From positions 1 through 18,396 of the forward strand of contig JAFGFO010000033.1 in assembly GCA_016931085.1 (NCBI GenBank): 18,396 nucleotides of DNA, in the 5' to 3' direction. The DNA comes from Thermoflexales bacterium (GTDB taxonomy: Bacteria > Chloroflexota > Anaerolineae > Fen-1058). A model generated the notes under the pieces. It worked only from the letters and a program-made list of their open reading frames with translations, was not told the origin of the DNA and searched no databases. Positions 13,761 to 18,396 of this stretch are shown piece by piece (position 1 is the first letter of the stretch; each line of letters opens with the position of its first letter). Made by a program: the position numbers and the translations under genes.

Positions 13761-13865
13761 TTAGCCAGTCTGGCGAATGACAAAGGGCAGGTACACCTTC
13801 CACGCCCTCGACGACAAGGCGCGGCTCCAGTCAGGGTTGCGGCTCTTGCCGTCGCCGGTCACCTG
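13761..13865 (-). other. Continuation of the propeller gene beyond an amber codon
   Basis: Directly after the TAG that ends the propeller protein (13866-13868), the same frame stays open for 34 codons to a TAA at 13761-13763. It reads QVTGDGKSRNPDWSR (a TolB-type propeller repeat that continues the preceding NPVAL) and then WKVYLPFVIRQTG. A YLPLVLR-like end is a recurrent C-terminal motif of secreted Chloroflexota proteins, from general knowledge. This strongly suggests that it is the true C terminus, cut off by one CAG-to-TAG-type change, unless the codon is read through. Confidence 0.75.
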
Positions 13866-15593
13866 CTACAGCGCGACCGGGTTGGTCCGGTCCAGGATCC
13901 ACAGCTCGTACTGAAGCGGCGTGCCCGTGCTCTGCCGCTCAAAGGCGACGTAGCGGCCGTCCGGCGAGACGCTGGGGTTGGAGACGTACTCGTTGTACAA
14001 CGTGGCTAGCGTGACGACCTGGCTGCTGGCCAGCTCGTACTGGTACAGGTTGCGGTCGAGCGCAAACACAAAGCCCTGCCCGTCAGGCAGCCACGCCAAC
14101 GAGACCCACACCGCACCCCCATCGTTCACCAGGCGCGTGCCGTACCCTCCCCCAACCGTCGTCAAGTAGATGCCGCGCGTGCCGGCATCGGTAGACCAAT
14201 AGTGGTACAGGACCCGGTCGTCGACCGGCGACCAGGCCTGCTTGCCGGCCAACGATGGCGCGTTGAACAAGTCTGCCCCGATGGCCTGGCCGGCCGCCTG
14301 GAAGCGCCGGGGCGTGATGACGTCCAGGCTCAGCTCGCTGCCATCCCGCTTCCACGAAAGCGATTCGCCGTTGTACTTGCCACACGTGCCGCCAAAGGTC
14401 AGCGTGCCGGCATCCACCGTCTGGCCGGCCACCGCGTCCACCACCGCCGCCGCGTACTCTTTGCACACCCCGCTGTCGGCCTTGGACCAGGTGAACACCA
14501 CGTACTGCAGGCCAACCCCCAGATCGGCCACGTTCGGGACGCTAAAGCTCACCTCGTCGTGCCAGCCGCCCACGTTCACCGACACGGCGTCCGCCGCCCC
14601 TTCGACGTAGACCTGGAACACGGTGACGCTGCCATAGTTGTTGTATACCTTGCCGGTCACCGTGCCGTACGAATACCCGCCAGCCTCCAGCTCGGCCTTG
14701 GAGGGTGGGTTGCTGATCCGGCGCAGGCCGCTGCCATCCGGCTTGACCCCGTACGCGTCGGAGTGAAAGGCCGAATAGGCCATCTCGTGGTCGCTGCTAA
14801 AAGCCAGCTCGCTCCCGTCCGGCTTCCAGGCCACGTCGTAGATGTGGTTGGTGCTGGACGACGCGCCAGGGTAGGTCCACAATGTTTGCGAGTTGGCCCC
14901 GTCGGGATCGACCCGCTTGACCGTCTTGGCGTACCCCGCCTCGTCCAGCCCAACGTAGGCAATGCTGCCGCCCCAGTCCGGGTAATCCTGGCTGCCGCTG
15001 ACCTTGAAGGACACGTTGTCCACGTTGACGTACAAAGACTGGGCATACAACTCGATCACCAGGTAGACGTGCTGCCCACCAGCCCGGGCACCGTTCAAGG
15101 CGCTCAGATCGCTCGCGCCCAGGGCAAGACTGCCCGTCGCCTGCCAGGTCTCGCCCGGGTAGCCAGCCGCGCCCACGTCCACCAGCGTGGCGAGGGTGCT
15201 GCTGGGGGTGGACAGCCTGGCCCTGAAGTAACCCAGGGTCGGCGAGCCCGAACCGAGCACGAAGCAGTAGTCGAGGGCCAGCGCGGCGGCCGTGAGCTGG
15301 CTGGGCAAGTGCAGCTCCTGGAAGATGTAGCCATAGCTGTCGGAAAACTCGGGCCAGATCTGCATGCCGGCCCCCACCCCATCCTTGCCGTAGCCATTGC
15401 CGGCGTGGGTTCCAATCGGGTTGGTGGCCCAGGCCGTCTTGTCCTGGTCGAAACCGCCGTTGCGCACCAGCTCCCGCTCAGTCACCGGCCGGGTGTCCCC
15501 CGGCGCGGCGGCCTGGGCCGGACAAGGCGCCAGTGGGGCGGCCAGGCTCGCGATCAGTCCAACGAGTAAGACAAAACGCACTGTGTTGACCAT
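13866..15593 (-). CDS. Secreted TolB-like beta-propeller protein
   Basis: A 575-aa exported protein (609 residues plus the amber position if the frame is continued). A signal peptide covers about residues 1-29 (VLLVGLIASLAAPLAPCPAQA). Residues about 40-200 look like a carbohydrate-binding-type jelly roll (ELVRNGGFDQDKTAW...VNVDNVSF in parts). Propeller blades of the TolB/PD40 type follow: VAWKPDGSELAFSSD (254-268), SWKRDGSELSLDV (413-425), AWSPVDDRVLYHYW (453-466), AWLPDGQGFVF (500-510) and SVSPDGRYVAFERQ (541-554). A domain of about 100 residues (310-405, Ig- or regulatory-like) interrupts the blades. The ATG at 15593 follows AAAGGAG by 6-7 nt. It lies 33 nt after the GVxG-repeat gene and is probably co-transcribed with it. 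The ligand and function are unknown. Confidence 0.82.
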   Translation of the reverse strand: MVNTVRFVLLVGLIASLAAPLAPCPAQAAAPGDTRPVTERELVRNGGFDQDKTAWATNPIGTHAGNGYGKDGVGAGMQIWPEFSDSYGYIFQELHLPSQLTAAALALDYCFVLGSGSPTLGYFRARLSTPSSTLATLVDVGAAGYPGETWQATGSLALGASDLSALNGARAGGQHVYLVIELYAQSLYVNVDNVSFKVSGSQDYPDWGGSIAYVGLDEAGYAKTVKRVDPDGANSQTLWTYPGASSSTNHIYDVAWKPDGSELAFSSDHEMAYSAFHSDAYGVKPDGSGLRRISNPPSKAELEAGGYSYGTVTGKVYNNYGSVTVFQVYVEGAADAVSVNVGGWHDEVSFSVPNVADLGVGLQYVVFTWSKADSGVCKEYAAAVVDAVAGQTVDAGTLTFGGTCGKYNGESLSWKRDGSELSLDVITPRRFQAAGQAIGADLFNAPSLAGKQAWSPVDDRVLYHYWSTDAGTRGIYLTTVGGGYGTRLVNDGGAVWVSLAWLPDGQGFVFALDRNLYQYELASSQVVTLATLYNEYVSNPSVSPDGRYVAFERQSTGTPLQYELWILDRTNPVAL

Positions 15594-15612
15594 CGTTTGC
15601 TCCTTTTTTTAT

Positions 15613-15643
15613 AGACCCTCAGGGTCTTAGACCCTCAGGGTCT
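15613..15643. repeat. Two tandem palindromes AGACCCTCAGGGTCT
   Basis: Two exact copies (15613-15627 and 15629-15643) with 7-bp arms around a central C, one base apart. Read on the minus strand they supply the last residues (SQTLRV) and the stop codon of the GVxG-repeat protein. Confidence 0.85.
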
Positions 15644-16934
15644 GACTATCATCCCTGCCGGCGTCGCGCCGCAAGGGCCAGCCCACCGCCGCCGGGCTGC
15701 GGGCCTTTGCGGTGCGGCGTGAGGCGCCGGTGGCGCTGCTGGCGTACGCATACACCCCGGCGCTACTGCTGCTGTCGCTGGCCGTCTCGCCCCACACGCC
15801 GAGAGTATCGCCATACTTGCTCACGCCGCGCACGCCGCTGACGTTGCCGATGGCGCTATCTGTCTCGCCATGGACGCCAAATCCGTGATCGCCTTTCCCA
15901 TATACGCCAGCGGACTCGCTGCTGGAGCTATTGGTACGGCCGAAGACACCATAGGTTGGAGAGATCGTTTCTGACCGGGCGAAGCCGACTATCCCCATAG
16001 CACTTTCATCACTAGAATAAGTTTCGCCCCACACGCCAATGCCGTCATCGCTAGTGCCCCACACACCATAGACCTCTCCGCTCACGCCCATCACACCCGA
16101 GCCTGTCTCGCTCACACCTGCAACGCCTGCTCCTCTGTCATCTGCCTGGCCATAGACACCTAACCCGTACCGGGTGGTCGCGACACCCACCACGCCGGTG
16201 AAGGGTGCCGTGCCATACACGCCTATGCCGTTCGCGCTGGAGCCGGCCACGCCATAATTATTTTCGCCCATGCCCATCACGCCTGCCACGCTGCTCCATC
16301 CATACACCCCGGCCGAGCTGCCGCTTGTGCCAAATACCCCGGGCAAGTCACCACCGTCGCCCCACACGCCGGCCCCACCGGGAGGGGTTCTGCCGGAGGC
16401 GGCTCCACTCGCGCCGCTCAGCGCGATCCCAGCGGTGTAGACATTCCGGGCGGCCAGCATGGTCCCCGCCAACGTCCCGCTGACGACGGCGCCTGGCCGC
16501 AAGCTGTGGGCGTAGGGGGCGCCGGCCAGCGTCACGCGCGGGTCGAGCGCGACGTAGCTGCCACCCCCGGCCGGGCAGCGCACGGCGATGGCCAGGTAGC
16601 GCGCCTGGCCCTGAAAGGCGTCGGCCCCGAAATCCAGGCTCACGCTGAAATAGCCGTCGTCCAGCACGACGCCGTCCTCGGCGTCCGTGCCGCCCACCTG
16701 GCCGCCGCCGGCCAGCGCGTCCCACAAGCTGAATTCGAAATCACACGTGCCGTCCACCGGGCCGCCGCCGTTGGCCAGACGGCCCTGGTAGCTAAAGGCC
16801 GTGCCCAACGCCGCCTGGGGCTGCCGCGGCCCGGCCTCCGCTCCAATTCGCTGCACGAGCAGCACCCCACCGCCCAGCGCTAGAGCCAGGCCCAACGCGA
16901 CTAACAAGCTTGACCAATTTGTATATGTCTTCAT
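15627..16934 (-). CDS. Exported GVxG-repeat protein (fibre-like)
   Basis: A 435-aa protein with a signal peptide or N-terminal anchor (residues about 8-32, SLLVALGLALALGGGVLLVQ). A domain FSYQGRLANGGGPVDG...FEFSLWDA...YAHSLRPG follows (about 47-147), known from many exported proteins of environmental bacteria. From about residue 185 the chain is built of GVxG units (GVWG, GVFG, GVYG, GVMG, GVAG, GVHG) roughly every 8-20 residues, which suggests a beta-helical or fibre structure at the cell surface. The ATG at 16934 follows GAGGAG by 7 nt. The last 35 residues are arginine-rich, lack the repeat and end in a dispersed palindrome, so the original C terminus is probably lost by frameshift or replacement. 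Function unknown. Confidence 0.72.
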   Translation of the reverse strand: MKTYTNWSSLLVALGLALALGGGVLLVQRIGAEAGPRQPQAALGTAFSYQGRLANGGGPVDGTCDFEFSLWDALAGGGQVGGTDAEDGVVLDDGYFSVSLDFGADAFQGQARYLAIAVRCPAGGGSYVALDPRVTLAGAPYAHSLRPGAVVSGTLAGTMLAARNVYTAGIALSGASGAASGRTPPGGAGVWGDGGDLPGVFGTSGSSAGVYGWSSVAGVMGMGENNYGVAGSSANGIGVYGTAPFTGVVGVATTRYGLGVYGQADDRGAGVAGVSETGSGVMGVSGEVYGVWGTSDDGIGVWGETYSSDESAMGIVGFARSETISPTYGVFGRTNSSSSESAGVYGKGDHGFGVHGETDSAIGNVSGVRGVSKYGDTLGVWGETASDSSSSAGVYAYASSATGASRRTAKARSPAAVGWPLRRDAGRDDSQTLRV

Positions 16935-16955
16935 GATATTTCTCCTCGATAGATA

Positions 16956-16983
16956 GTTTCAGGTTCAAGGTTTCAGGTTTCAA
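16956..16983. repeat. GTTTCAGG heptamer repeat upstream of the GVxG gene
   Basis: GTTTCAGGTTCAAGG followed by TTTCAGGTTTCAA, the same family as at 94-121, 4203-4233 and 7581-7660. It lies just upstream of the ribosome-binding site of the gene at 16934. Confidence 0.75.
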
Positions 16984-16995
16984 TAGCCCCCCTGA

Positions 16996-17117
16996 TTGAC
17001 TGACAAATCTTTTTGGAACGCTGATGAACGCTGATTTTTCATTTTTATCCGCGTCAATCCGCGTCAATCCGCGTCCTAATGATCGCCTCGAAGGCTGTTT
17101 CGCGTTTTGTCAGTCAA
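16996..17117. repeat. 122-bp segment with 12-bp terminal inverted repeats
   Basis: TTGACTGACAAA (16996-17007) and its exact complement TTTGTCAGTCAA (17106-17117) bound a segment without coding capacity. Inside are two copies of AACGCTGAT (from 17017 and 17027) and three of ATCCGCGTC with a 10-bp period (17047-17076). ATAGCCCCC occurs on both sides (from 16983 and from 17124). It resembles a miniature inverted-repeat element, but could equally be an RNA hairpin. The rest of 17118-17172 shows nothing. Confidence 0.5.
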
Positions 17118-17172
17118 CCAGATATAGCCCCCTCTACTCCTGCCTTCGGTTGCCGCTTCGCAGGGGGAAGGT

Positions 17173-17391
17173 CTAAACACCGCGCCTGGGTGGGCTGGCC
17201 CTGGCCGAGTGGGCTGCATCCGGCAGCGGGCCGGTGTACGCCTCGATAAAGGCCCACAAATCGACCAGGCGCTCAAAATAGCGCGTCTCGATTCCCACGG
17301 CGTGCTGGACCCAACCGCGCCAGGCGGCGCCCTCCTCCTCACGCTCGCGCCAGATGCGCACCACAAAAGAATCGCTGCGACATGTTGTCAT
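17173..17391 (-). CDS. Small conserved-looking protein, function unknown
   Basis: A 72-aa protein. The stretch SFVVRIWREREEEGAAWRGW (8-27) followed by VQHAVGIETRYFERLVDLWAFI (28-49) resembles short Chloroflexota proteins of the pattern FVVRIWxE...WRGxVQH...YFxxLxxLxxFI, which I recall as a recurrent uncharacterised type. Predicted strands followed by an amphipathic helix would suit a small soluble domain. The ATG at 17391 overlaps a 15-bp palindrome; no good ribosome-binding site is visible. An overlapping frame on the same strand (17076-17366) has no such pattern and is rejected. Function unknown. Confidence 0.6.
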   Translation of the reverse strand: MTTCRSDSFVVRIWREREEEGAAWRGWVQHAVGIETRYFERLVDLWAFIEAYTGPLPDAAHSARASPPRRGV

Positions 17392-17404
17392 AGACAGTGT
17401 CTAT
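17390..17404. promoter_or_regulatory. Palindrome at the start of the small gene
   Basis: ATAGACA-G-TGTCTAT is a perfect 7-bp-arm palindrome. It overlaps the first two bases of the start codon of the 72-aa protein. It could be an operator or an RNA hairpin that hides the start site; nothing else supports either. Confidence 0.35.
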
Positions 17405-17570
17405 CCTCTCTCGCTGGGGCTGGAATGCGCGCCGCCCGCTTTGCCAGATCACCTGCACACAGGATACCACAGGGGTGTCTCAAAAATGTCTACGCCGGGA
17501 GGGGAAAAGCAAAAAAGCTTGGGGACATGGCAGATAGAGAGAGGAGATAGAGAGGGAGAGGGAGAAACTG
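17405..17570. other. Intergenic region with a GATAGAG run
   Basis: No gene is visible. The region lies between the stop of the TPR protein and the start of the 72-aa gene, both on the minus strand. 17531-17568 is a GATAGAG/GAGAGG purine run like that at 4120-4170. AAGC-AAAAAA-GCTT (17507-17520) could form a short hairpin followed on the minus strand by few Ts, too weak to call a terminator. Confidence 0.6.
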
Positions 17571-18396
17571 TTACTTGCCGGCCGGCCGGGCGCGGCTGCC
17601 GCGGGTGGGCACCCCGTGGCCGGCGGCGCGCAGGGCGGCCAGGTCGCGCTTGACGGTGCGCTCGACGGTGCCGAGGGCGGCCGCCAGGTCGGCCAGCGTG
17701 GGGGCGGCGGATTGAGCGGCGGCCTCGCGCAGCAGGCGCAGCAGGCGGTGCTGGCGGCGGGCGGACGGGGTGGGGAACTGCTCGTCCTCCGGCGCGGCGG
17801 GCGTCCAGGTGACGATGACGTACTCGTCGTCGCGCAAGGGACGGCCAGTGGGGGCGAAAAGGTGAGGGAGGCGCGCTTGCCTACTGAGCCGCAAGTCTGC
17901 ACCCAGCCGGCTCGTATCACCCGCCATGCCCAGGCGTTGAAACAGGCGCCTGGCCTCGTCGAGCATGGCCGCCCCGGCCGGGGCGCCGGCCCCCACGTAC
18001 AGGCCGTAAGCGGCCAGGCTGCGGGCCAACTCGGCCTCAGCTTTCAACTCGCGCAAAATGCGAACGCTGGCCTCAAAATGATCGGGTGCTTCTCGTTCAG
18101 CCTGTTCGCCGCCTGACAAGCCAATCGCCTCGCCCACCAGCCGGTGCAGCACACCCTTGCACCAGGGCTGGTGTATATCCTGGGCCATTTGCAGGCCGGC
18201 GCGCGCCTGGTCTAGCGCCTGGCCGACCCGGCCGGCGCCCAGGTTCAGCCTGGCTAAACGAGCGTAAAGCACGGGGATTTGATCGCGGTCTATGCTGACG
18301 GATGCACATTCCCAAGCCTGCTGCAGCAAATCCGCCGCTCGCTCCAAATCTCCCAGGTCATAATAGGCCTCTCCCAGGCCGGCCAATATCTCAGGC
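17571..18396 (-). CDS. TPR-repeat protein with C-terminal winged-helix-like end (partial)
   Basis: The last 275 codons or so of a longer gene; the frame is open through the window edge at 18396, so the start lies outside. TPR-like helices run through the first half (LAGLGEAYYDLGDLERAADL, LYARLARLNLGAGRVGQALD, ASVRILRELKAEAELARSLA). Near the C terminus, RRQHRLLRLLREA then TLADLAAALGTVERTVKRDL and AALRAAGHGV look like a DeoR/HTH_11-type winged helix, where TVERTVKRDLAAL is the recognition-helix region. This suggests a regulator that binds DNA, possibly the end of a large signal-transduction ATPase or kinase; the N-terminal domains needed to decide are missing. The stop is at 17571-17573. Confidence 0.7.
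   Translation of the reverse strand, partial: PEILAGLGEAYYDLGDLERAADLLQQAWECASVSIDRDQIPVLYARLARLNLGAGRVGQALDQARAGLQMAQDIHQPWCKGVLHRLVGEAIGLSGGEQAEREAPDHFEASVRILRELKAEAELARSLAAYGLYVGAGAPAGAAMLDEARRLFQRLGMAGDTSRLGADLRLSRQARLPHLFAPTGRPLRDDEYVIVTWTPAAPEDEQFPTPSARRQHRLLRLLREAAAQSAAPTLADLAAALGTVERTVKRDLAALRAAGHGVPTRGSRARPAGK

Noticed and set aside
17076..17366. 96-aa minus-strand open frame
   Set aside because: It overlaps the more protein-like 72-aa frame, is rich in R, P and S, and looks like an out-of-frame shadow.

Overview
This is a GC-rich bacterial window with compact genes. It most resembles Chloroflexota (Anaerolineae-like); this is inference. The supports are a secreted protein whose reading frame ends in a YLPFVIR-type tail typical of that phylum, an N-terminal FSYQGRL-type exported GVxG-repeat protein, a short protein of a type I associate with the phylum, and intergenic spacers full of short tandem repeats, several heptameric. 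No rRNA or tRNA gene was seen, so the assignment is not proven.

Layout. (1) 1-361: repeat-filled spacer, then a plus-strand gene for an orphan GyrA C-terminal-domain-like protein (362-1417). (2) 1414-8745, minus strand: a 2-hydroxyacid cluster read as Ldh-type NAD(P) dehydrogenase, [IS607-type element], LarA-like nickel racemase, GlcF-like Fe-S protein, GlcD-like FAD oxidase. The IS607 element (serine recombinase plus TnpB with a probable omega RNA) lies between the dehydrogenase and larA, and tnpB ends only 18 nt before the larA start. (3) 8918-10063, minus: a GT4 glycosyltransferase. (4) 10318-13726, plus: moaC, a fused moaD-moaE, fabF and rnc. (5) 13761-16934, minus: two exported proteins, one a GVxG-repeat protein and one a TolB-like propeller protein interrupted by an in-frame amber codon just before its YLPFVIR tail. 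(6) 17173-18396, minus: a 72-aa protein and the 3' part of a TPR protein with a C-terminal winged-helix-like segment, cut by the window edge.

How the genes work together. LarA could interconvert the stereoisomers of a 2-hydroxyacid such as lactate, GlcD/GlcF could oxidise the D isomer to the 2-oxoacid with electrons passed to the respiratory chain, and the Ldh-type enzyme could oxidise or reduce one stereoisomer with NAD(P). MoaC and the MoaD-MoaE fusion are two successive steps of molybdopterin synthesis. FabF and RNase III sit head to tail, a common arrangement.

The most notable points are: the amber codon that separates a propeller protein from its conserved C-terminal tail; a 14-bp RNA hairpin in the 3' end of tnpB with larA directly downstream, where the guide would be read; a consensus promoter that would make a leaderless recombinase mRNA; a perfect 16-bp-arm palindrome supplying both stop codons of two convergent genes; and repeated use of dispersed repeats as coding sequence, mostly at protein ends and once inside GlcF. 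I found no CRISPR array and no clear new defence system.
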